A DNA stretch of 40,365 nt from positions 1 to 40,365 of the forward strand of contig JAIPGJ010000012.1 in the NCBI GenBank assembly GCA_021736185.1. The letters run 5' to 3'. Under the pieces are notes generated by a model. It worked only from the letters and a program-made list of their open reading frames with translations, was not told the DNA's origin and did not search any database. This DNA comes from Fidelibacterota bacterium. GTDB taxonomy: Bacteria > Fidelibacterota > UBA8477 > JABMPR01. Shown piece after piece: positions 27,657 to 35,567 of the stretch. Every line of letters starts with the position of its first letter. The first letter of the stretch is position 1. The position numbers and the translations under genes are program-made.

Positions 27657-27851
27657 TTAAGCGGATATCGCTTTTTTCACTTTAGCAGCATCGCCACCGG
27701 TCAACAGGCCGGATTTACGAAGTTTTCTTTTCTGCTTCTGTGATTTGTTGTTCTGCATGTGACTGGTAAAAGCCTTGTTTCTCTTCACTTTACCTCTTCC
27801 AGTAAGCTTAAAGCGCTTTTTGGCAGCACGATTTGATTTCATTTTGGGCAT
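27657..27851 (-). CDS. rpmI: 50S ribosomal protein L35
   Basis: The 64-aa product is basic and shows the L35 pattern [28 protein letters not shown] with the C-terminal LRKSGLL segment. The infC-rpmI-rplT order is conserved across bacteria. It is separated from infC by 11 bp and from rplT by 15 bp. Confidence 0.97.
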   Translation of the reverse strand: MPKMKSNRAAKKRFKLTGRGKVKRNKAFTSHMQNNKSQKQKRKLRKSGLLTGGDAAKVKKAISA

Positions 27852-27862
27852 ATCTCATTACC

Positions 27863-28396
27863 TCACTTTTTCAAAGTGACTACAGTGGTAAGAAATCTAC
27901 CTTCCATAGTCGGCGTATATTCCATGTGTACATCTTCACCGAGATGACTCATGATTTTTGTCATGAGTAAAGGACCACGATCCAGATAGGCCATCTCCCG
28001 GCCTCTAAACATAATCGTTATTTTTACTCTATCTCCATCGTCCAGAAACTCGCGTGCTTTGGTGACCTTGGTCTTCAGATCATGTTCTTCAATATTAGGT
28101 CTGAATCGCACTTCCTTGTTCTGAATAATCTTTTGTTTTTTCTTGGCCTCTTTGGCTTTTTTGGCCTTTTCATATCTGTACTTGCTGTAATCCATGAGCT
28201 TACATACAGGAGGATTAGCATTTGGGGCGACTTCTACCAGATCGAGTTCGGCTTTTTCCGCTCTCACCAGGGCTTCTTGCACAGGAACTAACCCTGCTTG
28301 CTCACCATTTTCATCCACGAGAAGAACCTCTGGGTTGTCAATTTCATCATTGATTCGAAGTTCGTCGTCCTTAGCGTATACCTTATACTTTTTGAT
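27863..28396 (-). CDS. infC: Translation initiation factor IF-3, probable AUC start
   Basis: The ORF track begins at an internal GTG (28318) and gives 151 aa, which cuts off the conserved IF3 N-terminus. In the same frame, 26 codons upstream read KVYAKDDELRINDEIDNPEVLL, the usual IF3 beginning. The frame is closed by a TAG right before ATC 28396, and GGGAG lies 7 nt upstream of that ATC, so AUC is the best start (177 aa, normal length). No ATG, GTG or TTG fits. Rare AUU/AUC starts allow IF3 to repress its own translation in other bacteria. The start overlaps the end of thrS by 14 bp. The rest (MDYSKYRYEKAKKAKEAKKKQK, KEVRFRPNIEEHDLKTK) is typical IF3 linker and C-domain. Confidence 0.93.
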   Translation of the reverse strand: MKKYKVYAKDDELRINDEIDNPEVLLVDENGEQAGLVPVQEALVRAEKAELDLVEVAPNANPPVCKLMDYSKYRYEKAKKAKEAKKKQKIIQNKEVRFRPNIEEHDLKTKVTKAREFLDDGDRVKITIMFRGREMAYLDRGPLLMTKIMSHLGEDVHMEYTPTMEGRFLTTVVTLKK

Positions 28397-30317
28397 CTAT
28401 TCTCTCCCTTATTTCACCTAATATTCGTTCACTCACTTCTGCAAGGTCCAGGCTGCCTAAATCTCCGGCACCGTGACGGCGAACACTTATTTTGTTCTCT
28501 TCCACCTCGCGGTCTCCAAGGATAAACATATATGGAACCTTTTCAAGCTCTGCTTGTCGGATTTTCTGACCAATTTTTTCGTTTTTCCAGTTGGCCTCAA
28601 CTCGAATTCCAGCGGATTTCAATTGAGCAACAACTTCCTGAGCATAGTCTTCATGACGATCGGCAATGGGTATCACCTTCACCTGGACAGGAGCCAGCCA
28701 CACAGGCATCCTTGCCGCATAATGCTCGATGAGTATCCCCATAAACCTTTCAAGGCTCCCCACAATGGCTCGATGTATCATGACAGGCTGGTGATCTTGT
28801 CCATCTTCACCCGTGTAGGTCAGACCAAAGCGCTCAGGCATGGAAAAATCAACTTGCACCGTTCCACATTGCCAGCTTCTATTCAGTGAATCCTTAATGT
28901 GAAAATCAATTTTCGGTCCATAAAATGCACCATCCCCCGGATTCAACTGGAACTCAATTCCCCGTTGGTTCAATACGGCTTCCAGCGCAGCTTCCGCCTT
29001 ATCCCATACTTCCTGGGTACCAATCGCTTTTTCAGGTTTGGTACTTAATTCCACATGGACATTATCGAAACCAAAGACAGAGTAGACTTCATAGACCTGA
29101 TCAAGTATATCATCTACTTCAGCATGGATTTGATCTTCTGTACAAAAAACGTGGGCATCATCCTGAATAAAAGTACGAACTCTAAATAAACCGTGTGTGA
29201 CGCCGCTCTTCTCGTGGCGATGGACACGCCCAAACTCACTCATCTTTATCGGTAGATCACGATAAGACCGAGGTGAATCACCATATACCAGGGTGTGGCC
29301 CGGACAATTCATCGGCTTTACAGCAAAGTCCCGGTCATCAATTTTCGTGAAATACATGTTTTCACGGTAATTGTCATAATGACCTGAACGTTTCCACATT
29401 TCAGCGCTCATGATCAGAGGAGTGTTGACCTCTTCGTAGTTGTGCTGCTGATTTGAACCACGCACATAGTCCATGATTCCATTGTAAATTGTGGTACCCT
29501 TGGCATGGAAGAAAGCATTGGCCGGTGCGTCTTCATGGAAACTGAACCAGCCCAGCTCTTTACCTAATTTCCGGTGATCCCGCTTTTTAGCTTCTTCAAG
29601 GAGGTTGAGATAACTCTTAAGCGCTTTTTTATCAGGAAAAGCGGTGCCATAAATTCTTGACAGCATGCGGTTGTTTTCATTGCCGCGCCAATAAGCGCCG
29701 GCCACACTCAAAAGCTTGAACGCCCCTGCTCGACTCGTTGAGGGCAAATGAGGTCCGCGACAGAGATCAATAAATTCACCCTGTTCGTAGGCTGAAATGA
29801 TCTCACCTTCGGGCAATTCAGAGATAATTTCTACTTTGTAGCTTTCATTCATCTCTTCAAAGCGCTTGATAGCATCATCCCTGGAGAGTTCCAGACGTCG
29901 AACTTGGAGGTCTTCATCAATAATTTTCTGCATTTCTACTTCAATGGCAGCGAGCTGCTCATCAGTAAAAGGGCTCTCAATATCGAAATCGTAATAGAAT
30001 CCATTCTCAATAGAAGGACCAATCGTTACCTTGACTTCAGGATAAAGACGCTTGACAGCCTGAGCCATGATGTGGGAAGTGCTATGGAGTAGGATCTCAT
30101 GGGCAGCTTCGTCAGTTCTTTTGAGAAAATTAACTGAGGAATCTTCCGTGATAACCGTTGCCAGATCAACCACTTTGCCATTGATGCTGGCAGCAATAAG
30201 TTGTTTCTCGAATTGTGGACTTATCCCCTGGGCAATTTCAAACGCACGAATTCCGGATGACACTTTTTCAGTTCTGCCATCTGGGTATGTGATCTGTATG
30301 TTCCCATTCGCGTTCAT
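28383..30317 (-). CDS. thrS: Threonyl-tRNA synthetase
   Basis: The 644-aa class II synthetase is full length. It has an N-terminal TGS domain (~1-65), the editing domain with HSTSHIMAQAVKRLYP and CRGPHLPSTSRAGAFKLL, and a catalytic core with motif 2 FGRVHRHEKSGVTHGLFRVRTFIQDDAHVFC and motif 3 HRAIVGSLERFMGILIEHYAARMP. The C-terminal anticodon-binding domain follows (QVKVIPIADRHEDYAQEV). It charges tRNA-Thr in the cytoplasm. Its ATG lies only 7 nt after the 3' end of tRNA-Val on the same strand, so the two are very likely cotranscribed. It ends overlapping infC. Confidence 0.98.
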   Translation of the reverse strand: MNANGNIQITYPDGRTEKVSSGIRAFEIAQGISPQFEKQLIAASINGKVVDLATVITEDSSVNFLKRTDEAAHEILLHSTSHIMAQAVKRLYPEVKVTIGPSIENGFYYDFDIESPFTDEQLAAIEVEMQKIIDEDLQVRRLELSRDDAIKRFEEMNESYKVEIISELPEGEIISAYEQGEFIDLCRGPHLPSTSRAGAFKLLSVAGAYWRGNENNRMLSRIYGTAFPDKKALKSYLNLLEEAKKRDHRKLGKELGWFSFHEDAPANAFFHAKGTTIYNGIMDYVRGSNQQHNYEEVNTPLIMSAEMWKRSGHYDNYRENMYFTKIDDRDFAVKPMNCPGHTLVYGDSPRSYRDLPIKMSEFGRVHRHEKSGVTHGLFRVRTFIQDDAHVFCTEDQIHAEVDDILDQVYEVYSVFGFDNVHVELSTKPEKAIGTQEVWDKAEAALEAVLNQRGIEFQLNPGDGAFYGPKIDFHIKDSLNRSWQCGTVQVDFSMPERFGLTYTGEDGQDHQPVMIHRAIVGSLERFMGILIEHYAARMPVWLAPVQVKVIPIADRHEDYAQEVVAQLKSAGIRVEANWKNEKIGQKIRQAELEKVPYMFILGDREVEENKISVRRHGAGDLGSLDLAEVSERILGEIRERIDQKV

Positions 30318-30324
30318 TCTTCTG

Positions 30325-30398
30325 TGGGCGATACTGGACTCGAACCAGTGACTCCTTGCATGTCAAGCAAGTACTCTAACCACCTGAGCTAATCACCC
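30325..30398 (-). tRNA. tRNA-Val(GAC)
   Basis: A complete minus-strand cloverleaf is present: acceptor GGGTGAT/ATCGCCC (one T-G pair), D-arm GCTC...GAGT, anticodon stem CTTGC/GCAAG with loop TTGACAT (anticodon GAC), T-arm CACTG-GTTCGAG-TCCAGTA region, discriminator A. CCA is not encoded. thrS starts 7 nt downstream of the 3' end. Confidence 0.95.
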
Positions 30399-30433
30399 TT
30401 CAATAAATCTACTCTCTTTGGACGCTACTATTT

Positions 30434-30442
30434 ATTGTATCA
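30434..30442 (-). promoter_or_regulatory. Possible extended -10 promoter for tRNA-Val/thrS
   Basis: On the minus strand TGA-TACAAT (extended -10 form) lies 35 bp before the tRNA 5' end, placing a start near 30427. The -35 region (TTTTAA-like) is weak, as is common with extended -10 promoters. No other better promoter was seen between the pseudo-tRNA and tRNA-Val. Confidence 0.35.
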
Positions 30443-30462
30443 GTATCGCCCTTCTTTTAAAA

Positions 30463-30574
30463 AACTCGGATCAGTGACTCTCCCGACATTCATATCGGGA
30501 CAAGTACCCTAACCACCTGCATGTCCGGCGTAGTCGCTAGACGTAGACGGAAGCTAATCACCCTTCTGTAAAAC
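30463..30574 (-). pseudogene. Decayed tRNA-Val-like copy interrupted by a short palindromic insertion
   Basis: On the minus strand GGGTGATTAGCT matches the 5' end of the intact tRNA-Val. Then ~31 bp of foreign sequence (TCCGTCTACGTCTAGCGACTACGCCGGACATG) interrupts it, after which CAGGTGGTTAGGGTACTTG...GAGTCACTGATCCGAG resumes the tRNA match. The anticodon arm is altered to TCCCGA-tatgaatg-TCGGGA and the 3' acceptor half is missing, so it cannot be a working tRNA. The insert is an imperfect palindrome (TCCG...CGGA) like small mobile palindromes found in many genomes. Confidence 0.6.
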
Positions 30575-30851
30575 TTTTCTCAAGAGCTATACCAAATGTT
30601 CTTTTCAGTATCGCCCTACTAAACTTTATTCTTACGCTCACTGCATATCAGCAGGATCGCAACCCCATACAAAGCCCACTTCTTCACCTATACCCGGGTC
30701 GCCCCCAGGTGGAGCGTATTCATCCCAAGGCATCAATGAAGATGCGAAAAAGCGTGCGAAAATAACTGCCCGCCTATGTGTGAGCAAGCAGATTTACCAG
30801 CTTTTTTAAACATTCTTCTCTAATAAAATAAAGGACTTGCCCGACTAATTT

Positions 30852-31304
30852 TTATTTAAGGAATTGATCAGCAACAGATGTTGAACCTTCCTTGACTTCT
30901 TCAGTAACCTGGGTGGCCATGCTCACGGGGCTAAACTCCTTCTGAACCATATCCATTTCCTTGATAACCACATCAATGGCTTTGGCCACATTGGCTCGCT
31001 GTTGTCTGGCTAAAATGGTCAAGGCAATAGCAATTCCCACGATGACTGAGACGACAAAGTTGCCTGAGATCATCGCGGCTGATTCCATACCAGGTGCACC
31101 CACAGCAAGCAGAATGAGCATGGTGACAATTGAGAAAGAAACACCAAACACCAATGATGCCAGAATTTGAAAAGTTGAATTTACAGAATTAATACTCGTT
31201 ACAAGTTCTTCAATTTTATCCCAATCACGCTCACGTACTGGCAGGGCACTTTGTTCTTTGTGCTTGCGTAAAATGAGATTTGCTGTCAGGTTGAGTTCAT
31301 TCAT
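30852..31304 (-). CDS. Small inner-membrane protein with two TM helices, unknown function
   Basis: The 150-aa ORF has AGGAG 6-8 nt before its ATG and a strong promoter 120 bp upstream, so it is surely expressed. A charged N-terminal helix (~1-40) is followed by two hydrophobic segments (~46-70, ILASLVFGVSFSIVTMLILLAV, and ~79-100, GNFVVSVIVGIAIALTILA). A C-terminal helical, partly charged tail completes it, so both ends should face the same side. I do not recognise the family. It is transcribed alone and is flanked by a repeat-rich gap on one side. Confidence 0.75.
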   Translation of the reverse strand: MNELNLTANLILRKHKEQSALPVRERDWDKIEELVTSINSVNSTFQILASLVFGVSFSIVTMLILLAVGAPGMESAAMISGNFVVSVIVGIAIALTILARQQRANVAKAIDVVIKEMDMVQKEFSPVSMATQVTEEVKEGSTSVADQFLK

Positions 31305-31420
31305 AGATCGCTCCTAAGTCGAAATTTATCCGCCCCCAATAACCCAGAATTTTCGATCAAAAAGTATCGAATATCTTGAATTGGATTAACGCTGAGCTGG
31401 TATTTATGTAATAACCTTTA

Positions 31421-31449
31421 ATTCTAATTCCTGACTCCTGAACAGTCAA
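31421..31449 (-). promoter_or_regulatory. Sigma70-type promoter for the two-TM protein gene
   Basis: On the minus strand TTGACT (31449-31444) and TAGAAT (31426-31421) are separated by exactly 17 bp. Each hexamer matches consensus at five of six bases. It predicts a leader of ~110 nt for the gene starting at 31304. Confidence 0.65.
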
Positions 31450-31534
31450 GCAAGGAATGAGGTCTAACGTGTAATGGAACAAGCTTTTTCCCATGAACAT
31501 CTCAGGCTTTTTTATCTCCTAAAATCGCCGAGTA

Positions 31535-32569
31535 TCACTTGAGGATTTTTAAATCAGTAACACTTTCATGACTCTTGGCCAAGTCCAGAGTTAATCCTGC
31601 CTTCATCAGATACCAGGCACCAATCGGTGTATAAATGAGATAATTCATAAGATGCAATACGATGGCAAATGCCCGGGCAGCATCATTATCAATATTAAAA
31701 ATTAAAAGGGCTGCAAGAACAGCTCCATGGTAGGTACCAACGTACCCTGGTGCTGCGGGAATCGATAATGAGAGGGTCGTAAATACCAGGAGCACGGATG
31801 ACACTTTCCAGAGCTCAACCCAGCCCAAACCGAAATCAAAGGCTGCCAGCCCCATGAAAGTGACTAAAAAATACAGTAGCCAGAGAAATCCAGTCTGAAT
31901 GATAACTTGGATGGGCTTAGGCATATGCCAAATGGTTTCAAGACCCTTAAAGATGGAAACGAGATGCTCCGCCCTTTTGGGATGTCCCTTTTCCACCAGA
32001 TTCTGACTCCATGTTTCAATACGGGTGTTAAATTTCTCGTGGTGACGATTTACCCAGAAGCCAAGTATGATGACCATGAATAAAGCCCCAAGGCCCAGCA
32101 GTGACAGGAGTCGAGCTGATTCAAAGCTTGGAACCAGAGCACCGTACAGGCCAGCTAGAATAAGGAATGAAAACATATCTAATCCACGCTCAACCACAAT
32201 GGACGCCCCCACTCCACTGAACTTCAGATGATGCCTTTTTGCTACCACCACGGCCCGCAAAACTTCTCCCAGCTTGAAGGGCAGAACATTATTGCCCATA
32301 TAACCCATCATCGTAGCCTCATATAAATACTTGGTGCTTATTTTTTTTTGAGGACTTAGCAAAATTTTCCAGCGCGCCGCTCGAACTAGATTGCTAAACA
32401 CGAGGACAAAGCCACCTCCAGCGAGAATCCAATAATTAATAGATAAGAGCGCCTGCCAGAAAGGTTCCCAGGCAAGATCTTTGAAAGAATAATAGACCAG
32501 TGCCAGGCTTACCACGATGGAGACTAGAAACTTGAGCGGGTGCTCTTTAACCAATTCTGCGATACGCAT
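31535..32569 (-). CDS. Flippase-like / lysylphosphatidylglycerol-synthase TM-region family membrane protein
   Basis: The 344-aa polytopic protein has about eight hydrophobic segments. It shows the UPF0104/AglD_2 pattern: an N-terminal RAARWKILL motif, then GYMGNNVLPFKLGEVLRAVVVAKRHHLKFSGVGASIVVERGLDMFS, and a late SIPAAPGYVGTYHGAVLAALL. The family includes the membrane part of MprF and archaeal AglD; members handle lipid-linked substrates, but the activity of standalone forms is mostly unknown. The ATG (32569) overlaps the lolA stop in TGATG; the track's start is a TTG one codon earlier. Coupling to lolA suggests an envelope role. Confidence 0.85.
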   Translation of the reverse strand: MRIAELVKEHPLKFLVSIVVSLALVYYSFKDLAWEPFWQALLSINYWILAGGGFVLVFSNLVRAARWKILLSPQKKISTKYLYEATMMGYMGNNVLPFKLGEVLRAVVVAKRHHLKFSGVGASIVVERGLDMFSFLILAGLYGALVPSFESARLLSLLGLGALFMVIILGFWVNRHHEKFNTRIETWSQNLVEKGHPKRAEHLVSIFKGLETIWHMPKPIQVIIQTGFLWLLYFLVTFMGLAAFDFGLGWVELWKVSSVLLVFTTLSLSIPAAPGYVGTYHGAVLAALLIFNIDNDAARAFAIVLHLMNYLIYTPIGAWYLMKAGLTLDLAKSHESVTDLKILK

Positions 32570-33234
32570 CAACGATTCCTTAGATCTGCTACTTGATAGT
32601 GTAGATAGTCCGTATTGATCCGTGGAATATCAAATTCTTTAAATTCTGCCAGATAAGTCAAAGAAATGATGTATTTATTGCCGTCATAATCAACCAGTAT
32701 CAATTTTTCAAGATGGTCACCCCTGCTAAGAACAACGGAGAGGCTTTCCCAATCAGAGAAATCACCACCAAACTGAAAATCCAGTCTGCGACTGCCATCG
32801 CTTTGTTTTTTCTCACCCTTATAGCGAGCCTCGTTTAAATCCCCCCCTACAAACAGTTGCTTTAGCAAAGCATCCGGACTGGCATTTTCCAATAAAACCT
32901 GCTGTCTCACATGATTGAGGGTTAACATTTCATTTTCAGTGACAAATATTTCCATCCCGTAGTCTGCCAGCATCATGTGAAATATTCTGCCAGCCTTGAT
33001 ATCCATCTGGATTCTAACCGTATCGCTTTTATCTGAAAATCTCCAATCAATGACTTGATTGATGTCTATGCTTACACTATCCAGATTCATAAAATGATTG
33101 ATGACCTTGGAAAGCTGTTTTGGTGGGCTGGCCGCTGATAGCTGAATCGACATGAGGACGAAAACGCCAATCCACCGGAGATGGGAAATCAAGGGATGAT
33201 ATTTGAAAAACGTGGAATGTTTGGAATTAATCAT
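32569..33234 (-). CDS. lolA: Outer-membrane lipoprotein carrier protein LolA-like
   Basis: The track ORF begins deep inside ftsK. The ATG at 33234 overlaps the ftsK stop by 8 nt (ATGATTAA) and gives a signal peptide (LRWIGVFVLMSIQLSAASP) with cleavage near residue 33. The 221-aa product resembles LolA: an amphipathic start PPKQLSKVINHFMNLDSVSID, then repeated beta-strands including DIKAGRIFHMMLADYGMEIFVTENEMLTLN (the family has a similar GRFRW...SDG region) and QLFVGGDLNEARY. LolA shuttles lipoproteins through the periplasm. The ftsK-lolA order is conserved in many Gram-negatives, which strengthens the call. Confidence 0.82.
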   Translation of the reverse strand: MINSKHSTFFKYHPLISHLRWIGVFVLMSIQLSAASPPKQLSKVINHFMNLDSVSIDINQVIDWRFSDKSDTVRIQMDIKAGRIFHMMLADYGMEIFVTENEMLTLNHVRQQVLLENASPDALLKQLFVGGDLNEARYKGEKKQSDGSRRLDFQFGGDFSDWESLSVVLSRGDHLEKLILVDYDGNKYIISLTYLAEFKEFDIPRINTDYLHYQVADLRNR

Positions 33235-35563
33235 CGAGGATATCTTCATCAAATGAAGGATTATCCAGGACTTCTGGTCCAACGAGCACATCACGAGCCT
33301 TGCTGCCCGTATTGGGGCCAACGACTCCAGCCCGCTCCAACTCATCGATGAGCCTGCCAGCTCGGGCATAGCCTACTCTAAGTCTCCTTTGAATCATACT
33401 CACAGAACCTTGCTGGTGCAAGACGACCAGCCGGTAGGCTTCATCAAAGAGCGGATCCAGTTCTCCCCCGCCCTCTGTACCAGCGATGCTGGGATCCTGA
33501 TCATCCACGATAGCAGGCAATAATTCCTCTTCAGGTTTGGGTTGCTCCTGGATATGGTCCAGTACATCCTCAATTTCTTCCAGGGTCACAAAGGCATTGT
33601 GGAGACGAATGGGAGCCGGAGCTCCAGGTGCCAGAAAGAGCATGTCTCCATTCCCCAATAATTTCTCAGCTCCATTTTGATCCAGGATGGTTCGGGAATC
33701 ATTCTTCTGCGCCACCTTGAACGCGATTCGAGTAGGGAAATTTGCCTTGATCACGCCGGTGATCACATCAACAGAAGGTCGCTGAGTGGCAATCACAAGG
33801 TGAATACCCACGGCACGAGCCATCTGAGCCAGACGAGCAATCGGCTCTTCAATTTCTTTCCCGGCAGTAATCATAAGATCGGCTAATTCATCAATCAATA
33901 CGATAAGGTAGGGCAAGGGATTGTAACCATCTTTACCCGTAGCCCGTTCATTATACTGGTCGATATTACGAACCGTTTTTTTGGAAAGCAGGTTATAGCG
34001 TTTCTCCATCTCCAGTTCAGCAGAGCGAAGCGCATGAATGGCATTTTTAGGGGTAGTGATAACATACTCATCAATGGACTCACTGGTAATCAGGTGATAG
34101 CCTTGCAGACGCTTATAGGTAGATAGCTCCAGCTTTTTGGGATCAATCATAATGAATTTCACCTGATCGGGCCGCGCACGGTAAAGCAGCGATGCAATGA
34201 TGGTGTTAATACAAACGGACTTGCCTGAACCGGTAGCTCCAGCAACCAGTAGGTGAGGCATTTTGGCCAGATCAGCGACAAATATTTCACCGGCTGTCGT
34301 TTTACCCAGGGCAATGGTTAACACCGATTTAGAGTCTGAAAATTTGCTTGAGTTAATCCCGCTTTTAAAGTACACAATTTCGGGTTTATCGTTTGGCAGC
34401 TCAATGCCCACAGAGTTCTTTCCAGGAATAGGCGCGATAATTCTCACACTTTGAGCTTCCATCACCCGGGCAATATCATCCGATAAATTAGCAATCTTGG
34501 ACACGCGAATTCCTGGACCCGGCTCGACTTCATAGCGTGTAATGACCGGACCGGGAGCAATGTTGGTGACTCGCCCATCCACACCAAAAGTTTCCAGGGT
34601 CTGTATGAGTAATTCTGCCTTCCGCAGCAGGATGTCTTTTGATTGACCTGCAGCATTCGGGGGTGGTTCCATGAGTAAATCAACTGAAGGCAATTTATAT
34701 TCTCTTTTCGGAACCCTACCCTGAGTCTCATCATAGTCTATCTCATCTTCTATGATTTCATCTTCGATCTCGATGTCATTCGGTTGGAGCGTCGTCTGCT
34801 CAGCTTTCCCCAAATTTTTTGGCAGCATTTCTTCGCGCTGAATGGGTGGCGGTGTTAATTCTTCAGCAGCTTGTTCTGGATCTACTGATGATTCAGCCTG
34901 GGCAGGGATGGATTCCTCTTCACGCTGAATAGGTGCCTGTGATCTGGCTTTGAGATCTTTGCTCCTGGCTCGTTCCTGACGAGCTAATCTGAACTTGTTG
35001 CGCATCTCCGAAAATCGATCCTCTATCCAGTCATTGAGACGACGGAAGGAAAACCCTCTCCAGGCTTGAATGGTAACGATCCCGATACTGAGGAGAACCA
35101 GTATGGAACCGGGGAAACCCAGAAAATCCTTGAAAAGTTGACCCAAAATTACGGTAAAATATCCGCTGTGTCTATACAAGTCCTCGGAAGCCATCCCACT
35201 TTTCTCGGCAATAAGGCTAAAAAGCGTCATGGCAATGAGCGTGGAGCCAAAGCTGTATCCGGTAAATCTAAAAATCGGTTGAAAATCTTTTTCTGAGAAA
35301 ACGACATAGCCCCAAAGTCCAATCAAGATGGCGATGATGAGTGATCCCCATCCCAGAAACATTTTAAACAGAGCCCAGGAAATAAAGATGCCTGCATAGC
35401 CCATCCAGTTATGGAAAAAAACACCGGGCATTATGCTCAATTCTTCAGTGGGCTCGTGGCTGATGAGACTCAGGAGGACAAACACGCCCACCACCATGGT
35501 GAGAATCCCCAGAATTTCTCGGCTTAACTCTTCAAAACTGATATTTTTCTTTTTACTTACCAT
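33227..35563 (-). CDS. ftsK: DNA translocase FtsK/SpoIIIE
   Basis: FtsK pumps chromosomal DNA during cell division. The N-terminus has about four TM helices (~20-175). It is followed by a charged, proline-rich linker containing three near-identical PIQREE blocks, then the alpha domain and the RecA-like motor with Walker A LVAGATGSGKSVCINT (~residue 441) and Walker B YLIVLIDELADLM. A C-terminal winged-helix gamma domain (SVSMIQRRLRVGYARAGRLIDELERAGVVG) recognises KOPS-type sequences. The start MVSKKKN at 35563 lies 4 nt after the gcvT stop; the track's longer start lies inside gcvT. At 778 aa it is a compact FtsK. Confidence 0.96.
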   Translation of the reverse strand: MVSKKKNISFEELSREILGILTMVVGVFVLLSLISHEPTEELSIMPGVFFHNWMGYAGIFISWALFKMFLGWGSLIIAILIGLWGYVVFSEKDFQPIFRFTGYSFGSTLIAMTLFSLIAEKSGMASEDLYRHSGYFTVILGQLFKDFLGFPGSILVLLSIGIVTIQAWRGFSFRRLNDWIEDRFSEMRNKFRLARQERARSKDLKARSQAPIQREEESIPAQAESSVDPEQAAEELTPPPIQREEMLPKNLGKAEQTTLQPNDIEIEDEIIEDEIDYDETQGRVPKREYKLPSVDLLMEPPPNAAGQSKDILLRKAELLIQTLETFGVDGRVTNIAPGPVITRYEVEPGPGIRVSKIANLSDDIARVMEAQSVRIIAPIPGKNSVGIELPNDKPEIVYFKSGINSSKFSDSKSVLTIALGKTTAGEIFVADLAKMPHLLVAGATGSGKSVCINTIIASLLYRARPDQVKFIMIDPKKLELSTYKRLQGYHLITSESIDEYVITTPKNAIHALRSAELEMEKRYNLLSKKTVRNIDQYNERATGKDGYNPLPYLIVLIDELADLMITAGKEIEEPIARLAQMARAVGIHLVIATQRPSVDVITGVIKANFPTRIAFKVAQKNDSRTILDQNGAEKLLGNGDMLFLAPGAPAPIRLHNAFVTLEEIEDVLDHIQEQPKPEEELLPAIVDDQDPSIAGTEGGGELDPLFDEAYRLVVLHQQGSVSMIQRRLRVGYARAGRLIDELERAGVVGPNTGSKARDVLVGPEVLDNPSFDEDILDD

Positions 35564-35567
35564 GAAT

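Larger units (their letters stand above)
30399..30851. other. Intergenic region rich in tRNA-derived repeats
   Basis: This 453-bp stretch holds the pseudo-tRNA and two copies of CAGTATCGCCC (30441-30451 and 30606-30616). Each copy is an inverted match to the 3' arm of tRNA-Val. Each tRNA-like unit on the minus strand is preceded by GGGCGATACTG plus ~45 bp, suggesting a tandem duplication. The part from 30617 to 30851 has no complete gene. A short minus-strand open stretch reading MPWDEYAPPGGDPGIGEEVG ends at a TGA near 30630 and may be a gene remnant. Confidence 0.5.

Noticed and set aside
27863-28318. infC starting at GTG 28318 as in the ORF track
   Set aside because: It removes the conserved IF3 N-terminal sequence (RINDEI...); the upstream in-frame ATC with a Shine-Dalgarno gives the usual length.
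30617-30800. Small minus-strand gene MPWDEYAPPGGDPGIGEEVG...
   Set aside because: Only ~29 codons from the ATG, no ribosome binding site, and the upstream frame is interrupted; at best a gene remnant.
33249-33369. Longer start for the LolA-like ORF
   Set aside because: The added residues are a frame shadow of ftsK; the ATGATTAA overlap start gives a proper signal peptide.
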